A stretch of 60,000 nt of DNA from Chrysomallon squamiferum (Eukaryota; Mollusca; Gastropoda; Neomphalida; Peltospiridae): assembly GCA_012295275.1 (NCBI GenBank), contig CM022677.1, positions 2,547,698 to 2,607,697 of the forward strand. Reading direction: 5' to 3'. Below the pieces are notes generated by a model, which searched no databases, was not told the DNA's origin, and was given only the letters and a program-made list of their open reading frames with translations. Made by a program: the position numbers and the translations under genes. Shown here one piece after another: positions 1 through 10,899 of the stretch. The number at the start of each line of letters is the position of its first letter. The stretch's first letter is position 1.

Positions 1-330
1 TTCTCAAAATTCTGGTGCAAAATATTTAAGACAACTCATGAAATGACTCAGCAATTATAAAAATAATATCCACTCTGATTCTATGATTCTTTTTACTTTT
101 CTGTATCTTTTTACTTTATTTATTTATTTATTTATAAATGTAAAAAGGAGTAATAATTAATAACCAGAGAATTCTACAAATAAAAGTCAGGACAAATATA
201 TTGTGTGTTTTTATAGGAGATGAGACTCAGTTGTACAGTGACAGTGACTTTATTCTCATAAACTGTAGATTACAGTACAGAGAAGAATGTGTTAAAGACA
301 TATAATAACAAAATCAAAATGCACTTTTAG
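1..330. other. AT-rich sequence, nothing recognised
   Basis: Short AT-rich stretch with a TTTA run near 115-135. I see no coding frame, RNA gene or clear repeat boundary. It may be 3' untranslated tail of the LINE that follows on the minus strand, but no poly-A end is visible to prove it. Confidence 0.4.
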
Positions 331-3300
331 AAGTTTAAGGTGTATGACATACTCTTTCACATATAGTTCTTATTAACAAATATAGCTTTTTTTTAATACA
401 AATATATTTTTACTGTTAAACAAATTATTACATGAAATTATATTTGCCTCATATATTTAATTAATCTTTTCTAGCATTTAATAACATAGAATCATTACAT
501 TCATCTCCAATTGTGTTAAGATTACAGATTTGACATTTTCTGTTTTCTCTTAGAATAGTAGACCTGTTTCAGTTGGAAGTTAATCATGGTTCTAAATTTA
601 CATAAGACTTTCACATTCTTTTGAGATAGCAAAGTAAGCTAGTTTTCTAATTTTAATTGATTTTAAAATGTCTTTCTATTAGTTGTATATTTGTAAAACC
701 CCATATTTCACAAGTATACAATAAAATTGGCTGTATTAGTTTGTCAGATAAATCAGGTATACAGTCATTAGAGAGATTATTCTGACAACTTTCAGCTATT
801 ATGCTATACATAGCTTTCATTGCTTTATTATATAGTTATTTTACACTGTAAGTGAATAGACCATTTCACATAGTGTTTTTATAGTTATATCAATAATCTC
901 CATCAAATATAAATATATAATCACTAGTATTTCTGCTTTTACTGAAAATCATTATTTTAGTTCTATTTATATTAACTTTAAGTCTCCATTGTTGGCAGTA
1001 ATTGGCAAAAAAGTTAAGATTATGTTGTAGAGCATCCAGTGATTCTGCTAACAGTATTGTATCATCAGCATACAGTAGAATAACAAGCTTTAAATAAACA
1101 TTAAATTCTTCACTAAACATTGTTGTAATTGCCCTGTGCCTTATTAGCTATAAGAAATTCCTCTAAGCCATTTAGAAAAACAGAAAATTAAATTGGTGAG
1201 AGATTTTCTTTTTGCATGGCACCGATTTCACAATCAAAACTATCAGATAACAAACCATTTACTATAATTTTAGCCTTAGTATCTTCATACATATGCTCTA
1301 ACAAAAAAGAAATGCAAAAGTAGATTTTATTGTCATTGGGAATAACTATCAACAGAAAGCTTCAGAATGTTCACATTTTACACACACTTTCGCAGTTCAT
1401 TAATACTGATGTCATTACATTGAAAAGGTTAAGTTCAAGGTTATAACAGTATAATATCAATACCTTGTGTGCCCACCATGGGAGTCCAGAACTGCCTGAC
1501 ATCTCCTTCCCATGGCTGTAAGGATATTATGAATTACACCTTGTGGAATGGTGGCCCACTCTGTCTGTAGTAATAATGTCAACTGAGCTCTATAGGGTTC
1601 AAATCCGGAGATTTAGAGGGCCAGGGCAGGACCTGAATGTTATTGTTGTGTAGGTATGCTGTTGTGATTCTGGCTGTATGTCGTGCTGGAATACAGCATT
1701 ACCATTATTCATAATTGGAGTGACATGTGGTTTCAAAATTTCAGCTCAGTATCTCTGTGCCATTAAGTTGCCTTGGATGTGAACCAAGTTGGTCCTGCCA
1801 GTGTATGAGATTGCTGCCCACACCATCACACTACCACCGCCAAATCTGTCAGCTTCCTGTATGCAGTTTACAGCAAAACGGTCACCACAACGTCTGTAAA
1901 CTCAACATCTTCCATCAGCTCGACGAAGCAGAAATTGAGTCTCGTCACTAAACCAGACAGTTCTGCATCGTAATTGAGGCCACTTTACACCACTGATGCT
2001 GTAGGCGATGATGTTGTGAGTCAAAACCACTCTTCTTACAGGACGTCTGGCTCGAATACCTGCCTCGCGTAAACGATTGCGCACTGTCTGAGCCGATATT
2101 CTACGCAGACCTGGTATTGCCGAAGCAGTAGAGGTTGCTGTGGTGGTTCTTTCCCGTAGACGAAGTACCCATCTACGCAGCAGTTACACATGGTCTACCT
2201 GATCTGGGATGGTTACATGTTGTTTGGTGTTGCTGGAACTGATACCACAATCTCAAGGCTTGGGGATACATGGAACATCCGGGCTACGGCTGAGAAGGAT
2301 TCACCAGCTTGTAAACAGCCGATGGCGTTGTTTCGTTACGGTTCACTCAGTTGTGATATTTGTTTGATGTTGGGTCAGAACAAAAATAAAGAACAGAAGT
2401 ATTCGAAAACCTTGAATTTTTATAACCCTCATATTCAAGTTTCATGTGCCGCATGTGCATGTGCACTGGTAACGTGGTTTGCATGTAGGGCCATTTTGGC
2501 TAATAAACACGATCATAGCCTTTATTTTGTGTTACCTGCTTTTTGGCAACTAACAGAAGCTATACAACATTATATTCATAGTTTGTATATGTGTATTCAT
2601 GAATGTGTCAGTTTACAATAGTTATCTAAGGAATCAACCATTTTGCATTTCTTTTTGGGGAGAGTATATTTACTAAGACATTAAAACATTTTTAATTTAT
2701 GCCAGATCTAATTAACTTATACCGTAATCCAATTTTCTAGAGACTACCAAACACTTTCTCAAAATCTATAAAAGCACAATATGATTTCTTTTTACTTTTG
2801 TTCATTAAAATAATTAGCGAGTATAAAGAAAATATAAGGTCTGTCATTTTTACGAAATCCAGCTTGTTTTTCTAAAATCAGGTTTGTTCATCTGCATACT
2901 TATTTCATCTAGAATTGAGTACAGATGTAAATAATTTACCTGAACAGCTTAATAATGTAATAGGTTTATAATTTTCAGGGTCATTTCAAGCTCCTTTATT
3001 TTTATATACCAATCGGATGGTATAATTGCTGTGTCAAGAATAACATTAAACGGTAGTACGTATAAAGGTAACATAACATTAGTAGTATGCTTAATATATT
3101 CATTAATAATAAAATCTTATCCAACTGATCGATTACAATGGAGTCAGTCCACTGCTCTAGATCTTTCCCTGGCTGAAAAAGTTTTGTTCAAAATATCATT
3201 AGTAGTTTCTTGTCTTTGAGTGTGTACTTCTTCTAGTAATATGATCAGGCAAAGTTTCATCAATATTGCTATTAAGAGTTTTGAAAAAGTGGAATAAAGA

Positions 3301-4035
3301 ATCAATTGATACACATCGGCTTTTGACCGTCTCTGCTTGTTGTTGTTCAGAATTGACTGGTACTCTTTGGGATTTGAAGTTTTTAGTTTTTTCAGTTTTT
3401 GTTTAACAGATATTCTGTATTCCCTAACAGCTCTGTTTAGTGGCCAAGCATACTTCAACCATCTTGTTTATATCTTCTTCTGGCTTTTCTGACTTCCTGT
3501 TTTGTAGCTTTACAAGCTGCGTTAAGCCAGGCCTTATTATAAGAATGTTCCTTTATTGTATTATAGGTGGTTTCTTTCCAAATGTCTTTTTGGCTGCAGT
3601 TATAAATATAACATTTATATCAGAGTCTGTATTATTTATAAATTCAGAGTACGCATCTGTTTCCTTGCAACTTTGTAATTTGTTTTGGTATTTGAATTAA
3701 CAAATGCTTCTACTTTTCAAAATTATCGCAAAATTCTTGCATTTTAATCATGAAACCATTTCCTTGGGACTTCTTAGAGCTTGATGAAATATCAATTACA
3801 GTATTCTTAAGAGTTATTCGCATACGTAGTTTGACATATAAAGGCCTGTGACATCTGATAAGCAAAGAAGAAAATGGCAGAATAGAAAGGTTTTCAGTTA
3901 GGGACAAGAATTTAACATTTGCAGTGAAGTAATCTACGACACTAGCATCTTTACCTACTTTCCCATTCATATAAACATGTCATATATATATATATGTTAT
4001 ACAGAAATCAAGGAAAATATGACCATAGTTATTTT
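330..4035 (-). mobile_element. Non-LTR retrotransposon (LINE), decayed, split by a Tc1-like insertion
   Basis: Reading right to left on the minus strand, the pieces of one ORF2-type protein appear in order. An endonuclease end lies at about 4030-3700 (FLDFC, then MNGKVGKDASV and VVDYFTANVKFLS). The linker lies at 3460-3140. Reverse transcriptase fingers and palm lie at 2890-2670 (GFRKNDRPY; motif A as FIDFEK, with the usual second aspartate of this block missing). After the insertion come the block ending ENLSPI (about 1290-1195), the catalytic YADDTILLAES (about 1085-1050) and the thumb with FSKSR (about 940). A C-terminal Cys block, RKCQICNLNTIGDEC, sits near 545-500. Frameshifts and stops are many, and a large piece between the thumb and the Cys block seems deleted. 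The 5' end is truncated inside the endonuclease. The clade looks CR1/jockey-like by eye but is not fixed. Confidence 0.85.
1294..2666 (-). mobile_element. Tc1-like DNA transposon nested in the LINE
   Basis: A 1373-bp element with imperfect terminal inverted repeats: plus-strand TGCTCTAACAAAAAAGAAAT from 1294 matches the complement of the sequence ending at 2666 (TACTCTCCCCAAAAAGAAAT). Both continue into GCAAAA. A TA dinucleotide flanks each side (1292-1293 and 2667-2668), the classic Tc1/mariner target duplication. On the minus strand, 2084-1902 encodes a transposase piece with RLREAGIRARRP and WFSDETQFLLRRADGR, the region of the second catalytic Asp. Further pieces at about 1900-1740 read like GGSVMVW-type and NLVHIQGNLMAQRY motifs of the same family, and a piece near 1720-1690 resembles the block before the third acidic residue. 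Stops and frameshifts make it inactive. Length and TIRs fit a non-autonomous-by-decay full-length copy. Confidence 0.85.
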
Positions 4036-5645
4036 TCTTTTTATGCTTTGATTCTATGACCTATGACCTATGAGCTCCCAGTGAAAATTTGCAGAAATGT
4101 CATTTATGAGTTATTTGCATTTGCAATATCTATTCCATGTTGTTTATTGCATTTTTCACTTCTACCTCAAAAACTTAACTTTTGTGTTTCAGTCATGCCA
4201 GCAATTTTGCTGTGGTACCCCGATGCACAAAAAAGCCTTACAATAGTTACACCAGTAAACTATTTTTGACTTTTTGGGAAAGTCCTTATAGGCAGCACTG
4301 GGATTTTGTTGTCTGGCCCTTTTGTATTTTTCCAGACACACTACACACCTACTGTTTGATGTTGCATGGGGAGACTCTTTCCAACTCGTGAGGTCTGTAC
4401 AGATACACTTTCACTGGTAACAAACGGTGATAATTGCCTACAAGTTAATGGCAGAGTTTTTCAACAAACACATTGAATGTAAACACTCTTTGCCCCTGGG
4501 GATTATGCAGCTGATAAGGCCATATGCATTATTCTCAGCCCAAGTAAAAAAACTTCATACTAAGACGACGTGGCCATATGTAACAACATTCCCTCGTCAA
4601 GTCTGCTGTGATGCAGCTTGGTAAGTAGGTCATTTTTATCATGAATGCATTTTTACTGTGGACAGTTTTCAGACATCCCACAGGAAGTCTTCTCTGCTCT
4701 TTACTATCATAATCTTGTACATGTACTGGGGGGGCTATAAATGCAGAAGTTACACAATAAACGGGCTTTTTGTCATACCAAACAATTGCTGCTACAATTA
4801 CATTGAACAATAGTTTAAACTGCCCCTTTCTGATTTGATGTTTTGATTTGGTCAGTTTTTTGTTTGAAAAAGTTTGCGCTTTATAAGTGCAGTGTCCACT
4901 AGGCAGATTCCTCTCTTTTCCAGCAAAAACTCACACAAATATACACTAGTGTAGAGTCTATCTGTAAACACACAGAAATGCTGGTCATGAAACAGCTGGT
5001 CATTTGTAAATCTGATCAGATTTGTCTAGCTCTGGGTCTAACTCATGTACACTATGTAGCATAGGCTATATTGCTAAAAATCTGTCTCTTGTAAAAACCT
5101 GTGAAAATCCAGGTGTGATGCTCATTTTCCTTATCTCACCAAAATTGTTCTTGTGAATAAGCATTTCCATCGCTACTCTGTCAGTGAACTAAACAATTTT
5201 GCATACTAATGTGAAGGGTGTTGCTTCTCTGTTATGTTCTACCTGCTATCAGTTTCAACAACAAATCATAATTCCAGAATAACATCAAAAAGTCAGCAGG
5301 GCTGCTCTCATTATTTACTGAATCTGGAATATTCTTGGGACCAGGGATTAAATTGTTTTTCATGATAACCTCTTGCAATTCATCCACAGATCTACCTGAG
5401 GCTGAGAATTCTGTCACACACCTCTACCACAGTCACACCCCCTACCACAGTCACACCCCCTAACAGGTTCTAACACCTGGGTCGTGATTATCAACAGAAT
5501 CACTTTCATTTTTACTTTCATGTGCATTTGTGTTAATATTATTTGTATCATTGACAACATCATCGTCACTCTTTTTTCACTTTCAAAATCACTATTATTT
5601 CCATATTCCAACACTTCATTCTCATCCTCAGAATCTGACATAACA
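4035..5645 (-). mobile_element. piggyBac-like transposase remnant
   Basis: Minus-strand pieces fit a piggyBac (DDE_Tnp_1_7) transposase in order. An acidic N-terminus, MSDSEDENEVLEYGNNSDFE, lies at 5641-5580. The start of the core, with LMLFWNYDLLLKL, lies at 5417-5232. A block with VAAIVWYDKKPVYCVTSAF followed by a basic patch lies at 4810-4620; this part of the family precedes the last catalytic Asp. The C-terminal cysteine-rich piece lies around 4370-4190. The expected Asp-containing motif after the basic patch is replaced by unrelated residues, and most of the middle is missing or scrambled. I could not find TTAA-flanked ends. It sits directly between the LINE and the integrase-type element, all on the same strand. 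Confidence 0.65.
5425..5463. repeat. Two-copy 20-bp tandem repeat
   Basis: The phrase CTACCACAGTCACACCCC occurs twice back to back, within the N-terminal region of the piggyBac-like remnant. On the minus strand it would encode a short Cys-Gly-Arg repeat (CDCGRG). Confidence 0.7.
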
Positions 5646-5778
5646 TTTGTAATGCCTGCTTGGTTGTCACTTTCTTACTGCTCATGTTTAAGAAAAAAAG
5701 TTCTCCAAAGACTGCAATTGTTTGCAAAAAAATTATCGAAGCTTCCTGCAAGAATACGAGCAGGTATACATGTTACAA

Positions 5779-7502
5779 TCAATGTGTCAAACCAGTCATT
5801 TGGTCAGATGCCTCTGACCTCTAGTCATTTGGCCAAAATTACTAAAATTTCCAGTCATTTGGCTAAAGGGTATTTCTTGGGTGTTTTCTAATAACTAAAC
5901 TATGTTTCATCTGTATTGAATAATCAACTACATGTAACAACAATTTACCAGTGTAATGCATTGGTGACACATAATACATACTTGATTTATTTAAACAATT
6001 TACACTGTTGTGACATCTGCTATTACACAAAACATTATTTTTGAAACAAGCACATCACTTTCTCTGACATCTCTTAGGTCCATTACAACTGCACTTGACA
6101 AAACCCTGACCACCGTGTTGAGACTCCTTTTTGTTGACTTGATGAATTGACACACTGTTAATGTCAGATTCACTCAGGAGTCTCTGAGGACATAAATCAA
6201 ACTGGTGTCGACTATATTTCCCTTTCAGAATACCAGAAGGGCAACCAATGGTATATTGTCCATTTTCTACAGCTAATAAAACACCCAGAATATTTCTACA
6301 GACAGAATGGGCTCAGCTACGTTATCACCAACAGAACATCCTTCACAATCACACGACTTTGCTTAACAACACGCTCGGCTTGTTTCTGTTATGTGGCTAC
6401 AGCAAGCTTTCTTTTCTTGTCTATCCTGCTCATTGGTTGAGTAATTTCTGATAGAGATTGAGTTGTTTCTGATAGAGATTGAGTTGTTTCTTATAGAGGT
6501 TGAGTTGGTTCTGGTAGAGGTTGAATTGTTTCTGGTAGAGGTTGAGTCGTTTCTGGTAGAGGTTGAGTTGTTTCTGATAGAGGTTGAGTTTAACACCAAC
6601 AGACCAATCAGTGCTATCATTCTCACTCATTCTCACTCATCCTCACAACAAGCGAGTCTTTAATGTCATAATTCACACGTTCTACAGAACCTTGACTCTG
6701 TAGGTGTTATAACTAGCTCAGGCCACAACTCATTCAAATCAGAAATGATCTGAGCTGTAAATTCAGAACCGTTGTCGCTCTGTACTGTATGCGGTGCACC
6801 GAATAGCAGAAATATGTCAATGAGTTGCTATGCAACCTCAGCAGCTCACTTTGATGTCAGTGGGCGGATAACAACAAACTTTGTAAGATGATCCTGATAC
6901 ACCATAATCCACTTGACAGAACCATGTGGTAATGATTGCATATCAGTGAGATCTACTTGACCATGAGTAGAAAACTCTTTAGACAAGATTTGTCAGACAA
7001 CCACTCCCTTTGTCATCAGTTTACATTGACAGTCAGTGCACATTGACTTAAACAGTTCAGTAGAATCCCTGGTAACACTGGCATATTTCTTGCCTATCTC
7101 TTTTACCATTCGATTGCAACCACCGTGGCTAGTGCGAGAGTGGGCACGTTTGACAACATTGAATGTCTCTTTGATGTGCACGTAATACTGTTGGATTTGT
7201 ATCAACTTCTCAACTGAATAATTTCATACTTGGACAGAAGATAATAACCTTGGTGTCACTTAGCTGATGATTGTTCATTTAAATGCTTGAGTTCGTTTAT
7301 CAACAAAAAGTACTCTGGTTTTGGTATAAGTACCTTTTTTTAGAGATTCATATTTCTTATATAACTCATTTTTGAACATATTGTCTACAGACAACTGATA
7401 TCTGACATATTGTCTGAATTCAAAATTCTGTATCAGGCAATCTGTCAAACTGAGGGCACTCATTTTCAGTCATCTGGCCAAATGACTGGTTTGACACATT
7501 GA
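5779..7502 (-). mobile_element. Integrase-type DNA transposon (Ginger/KRBA2-like), with terminal inverted repeats
   Basis: Positions 5779-5810 and the complement of 7471-7502 match at 31 of 32 bases (outer end TCAATGTGTCAAACCAGTCA), giving a 1724-bp element. On the minus strand, inside, come an N-terminal piece with KYESLKKGTYTKTRVL at 7463-7275, an integrase zinc-binding block with H-S-R-T-S-H-G-G and C-T-D-C-Q at 7205-6993, and an integrase core around 6980-6700. The core shows DLTDMQS, KWIMVYQDHLTKFVV and LFGAP.TVQSDNGSEFTAQI, holding recognisable DD(E) aspartates. A cysteine-rich end with GQGFVKCSCNGP and NNVLCNSRCHN lies near 6110-6010. Elements of this type use a retrovirus-like integrase but move as DNA. 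Stops and frameshifts break the frame. Target duplications were not convincing. Confidence 0.75.
6430..6595 (-). repeat. 21-bp tandem repeat inside the Ginger-like element
   Basis: About seven to eight copies of a 21-bp unit (core GTTGAGTTGTTTCTGGTAGA on the plus strand). The period is a multiple of three, so on the minus strand it reads as a seven-residue repeat such as NSTSTRN. It lies between the integrase core and the C-terminal cysteine-rich part, where the family would have a linker. Confidence 0.85.
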
Positions 7503-7666
7503 CTGTTTGTGTTGTGTGATCTCTGTTGTCTTGTTTCTGTTGACTGAGTTGTTATGTTTGTGTTGTGTGATCTCTGTTGTCTTGTTTCTGTTGGCTGAGT
7601 TGTTATGTTTGTGTTGTGTGATCTCTGTTGTCTTGTTTCTGTTGGCTGAGTTGTTATGTTTGTGTT
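7503..7666 (-). repeat. 51-bp tandem repeat, three copies
   Basis: Three nearly identical units starting at about 7507, 7558 and 7609 (core GTGTTGTGTGATCTCTGTTG). The period equals 17 codons; on the minus strand it reads HNTNITTQPTETRQQRS. It begins immediately outside the right inverted repeat of the Ginger-like element, so it belongs to the flanking sequence. Confidence 0.9.
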
Positions 7667-7669
7667 ACT

Positions 7670-7965
7670 GGCTTCTGGCCCTTCCTCTCCCAGTGTAAAC
7701 AGCCTGACCTCAATATACAGTTCATCACCATTTAAAGCCATGCTTTTCCCTTGCCTTTTTGCTGTAATGTGGATATAGTAATTTTCTCCTGTCATTAATT
7801 TCTTTCAGGAATTGTTCATTAACCCTGAATTGCTTGTTTATCAATGTTTTGGGTGCAGTTCTTCTGACTATTTCTATGTCTTTATTTAAAATGAATTTAG
7901 CAACAATAGGTCTTATATATCCATCGACATCTTGATCACTTCATCATTTCATGTTAATCTACAGA
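7670..7965 (-). mobile_element. L1-ORF1-like RNA-binding fragment
   Basis: The minus strand from about 7965 reads RPIVAKFILNKDIEIVR, then NEQFLKEINDRRKLLYPH, then a basic patch and ELYIEVRLFTLGEEG in another frame. The RP(I)xxKF, FxxEIxxRRKxL and later Lys-rich order resembles the C-terminal half of L1 ORF1p-type (Transposase_22-like) proteins. Frameshifts are needed, so it is a remnant. The 51-bp repeat follows it. The identification is by eye and moderate. Confidence 0.45.
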
Positions 7966-7969
7966 CACA

Positions 7970-9285
7970 GTTCATCTGTGTTTGAAACTGTCTTCTTGAC
8001 AAACCACCATCACAGTAGTGACATATGTAAATAGTACATTCAACAATATCATACTTGTACAAAGACTTCTTTGTTTACTTTTTTGTTTTTTAAAGATGAT
8101 TTCTCCACACTATATACCTACATGTATTTGTTGTCTTTTAAATAGTTCAATAGTTTACTGAGTGAGAACTATTCCATAGTAAATATAATAATCTATGACA
8201 TATTGAAGATGTATTTACATAAACACTCAGCTCCATTTGAAACATTTTCTTTGCTAGACTGTGTCAAGACAAAATGAGTAAAAAATAATGTATTTATGCT
8301 TCAAATGTTTGGTTGAAAGTTACCTGACTGGGGTTACTTGTTTACATACTACTTGCTGAAAACTGATTAAATATTTGAAGAAACTGAAGTTAAAAATATT
8401 CAAATAGTCAAATATAAATTTTTATTTTTTTAAATGGATGACATGTGACACAGTAATTTTTGCTATCTTAGGAAAATAAAGACAGTCATCAGAATTTACA
8501 GTTAGACACTGTTCAATAAGTCCTGTTAGTTCATTATGGAAAAGTAGATAAATAAATAAATAAGAACAAAGAAAACAGGTAACTAAAGTTAAAAATTCAT
8601 TTTATTTAATATCATCTGTTTCTGGTATCAGAGACAATAGGTGTCTGTTATTGAGTAGTAATTGCTGCAAAGGTCGAAACATTATTTTTAATTATTATTA
8701 TTAATTGTGTGTGTTTATGATTTTGACGTCGTACCATCTTGTACCCATTTCATACTGTTTAGTTTTTTTCATTTATTTACTTATTTAGTTATTTATTATT
8801 ATTTTTTCAGTTATTATTAAGAAGTCGCCAGCCAAAAAACAAACAAACAAACAACATAATAATAATAATAATAATAAAATAAAATAAATAAATAATTTTC
8901 ACTCACTTTGGCCGATGAATATTACCATAAAGTGGACACGTTACTCTGCTAAAACTGCATAGCGGACAACTCTGAGTACGTTGTTGTAAAACAGTGCTTG
9001 AAACCATTTATAATATTTTATTTTAATATTTATTTCCATATTCAAATCATTAGAGGTGGTACAAAAAAATTAGTTAAAAATTAGTTATTTAACTAAAATG
9101 CCTCACAAAATGATAACGAATACTTTTCAATTTACAGGTGGAAACTGTCAAGTCAAGTCAGACTTTGTATTTCTTTTAAAGACTTGGTCAGAAATAGAGG
9201 TTTTCAGATCTCACGCTCTCCCTTACAGGCAGGTCTGAAGATTCAGAGGATTATTTGCAATGTTATGGATTTCAGCTTTGAGAAA

Positions 9286-9317
<32 letters not shown>

Positions 9318-10440
9318 CATGTTATGTTTGTATTGCTTACCTTTAATATATTTGTATCTAATCAATGCATTCTTCTTGTTTAGTATTAGAACATCTTTCA
9401 TAAAGAAATATTTTCACTTATCTTTATAAAACACACTTTTTTTAGTTGTATTGATCCTTTTCTTAGAGATCTAAATTTTTATTTAAATTATCTGTTATTT
9501 ATTATTAACAATAAGACGGATGATATTTATTTATAATAATGTCTTTCTAACATTACAGACAATAAAACACAATGGAAAAATACTTCTAAATAATGATTCT
9601 ATTAAATTTTATTATTGTATCTACAGGAAAGACATGATTCTGGAATCAGCTTCAGTTACAAGAATATGGAGAAGACTATAATGATTACTTCAAACAGTTG
9701 AGATATCTACTGATATAGACTAATTATGGATTTTTCTTTCCAAAGCAGTTTCCAGACAGAGAAGTTATTGACAATACACGTCAGTGTTGATTGATTGTTC
9801 TCCAGTAGTTAACAGTGGATGATTCTTGGTTGTTATGAAAGGGAATAAAAAACTTCCACTGTAATGACTAATGACACTGCAAAAGATCTGTGTGTTTCTA
9901 CATTACAAATTAGAAATTAGTGCAGAAGAAGTTAAAAGATGTGGAGTAATGATATTTACAGCTAGACAATGTTGTTTTCATAAAGAATATTAGAAGTTAA
10001 CTTGAGAGCAACCATTTGAAGAAATGGAAAGATGATTGACAGAGATATAAGACTGACTGTCTGATGGGAGGTTAACAGGTGAAGAGATAAACAGGAAGAT
10101 AAACAGAAAGAAAGAGAGAGAGACTGATAGACTGACAGACAGATCAGTAGAAGTTAACAAATGAATTCATAGATGTAGATGAATTTAGGCAGATAGTTAA
10201 ACATGTCAGTGTCTGTCTATCTATTCTGTGTTTTCTTCTTTCTGTCACGTGTGTTTGTGTGCCAGGCTGAAAGTGTAGACATACAGATGTATACATAAAT
10301 CATACAGGTTGTAATGAACCTATGTAGGCTTAGTTAGATATGTAGCTAGGCAGTGTGATAGGGAGTTAGATAGATGATTGAAGGATAGTTATCGATCTGT
10401 AATGTGGATAGATAAACAGACAGGAAGGTAGGTCAGTAGT
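7970..10440. other. AT-rich spacer with short simple repeats
   Basis: About 2.5 kb with no supportable gene. It holds an AAT/AAAT run at 8855-8893, a (TTA) run at 9288-9316 and TTTA-type runs near 8770-8800. A few AG/GT borders occur by chance, but I see no frame that reads like protein. Confidence 0.5.
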
Positions 10441-10509
10441 GCAATAGATATATATAGATAGTAGGTAGTTCAGTAGGTTTATATGTAATCTAATAGACAG
10501 CAAACACAG

Positions 10510-10748
10510 AGAGAGACAGATAAGTAGGTAGGTCAGTAGCTCAGTAGTTTGATATTGAGATATATGTAGATAGTTATCTAATATATATATATATATATAA
10601 GATTCACAGAGAGACAGATATGTAGGTAGGTCATTCAGCAGTTTGATATGTAGATAGTTAACTAATATATATATATATAAGATTCACAGAGACAGATAGG
10701 TAGTTAGGTCATTCAGCAGTTTGATATGTAGATAGTTAACTAATAGAC
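10510..10748. repeat. Three-copy tandem repeat of about 70-95 bp
   Basis: Three successive copies share AGACAGATANGTAGGTAGGT, then a GTTTGATATGTAGATAGTTA-type stretch, then an (AT)n tract and TAAGATTCAC. The length difference between copies comes mostly from the embedded AT dinucleotide run. Confidence 0.75.
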
Positions 10749-10825
10749 AGCAGACATACAGCGAGGCAGGTAGGTGGGGGCAAGTATGGATGGTAATGTA
10801 CAATAAGGAATTTGTGTGAATATGT

Positions 10826-10826
<1 letters not shown>

Positions 10827-10886
<60 letters not shown>

Positions 10887-10899
10887 CACACACACACAT
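10827..10899. repeat. Compound (CA)n-(TA)n-(CA)n microsatellite
   Basis: About 23 CA units, then TA units, then a second short CA tract. Perfect or nearly so. Confidence 0.95.

Noticed and set aside
4535-4810. Intact piggyBac-derived domesticated gene
   Set aside because: Frameshifts, missing core and loss of the expected Asp motif argue for a dead transposon, not a domesticated protein.
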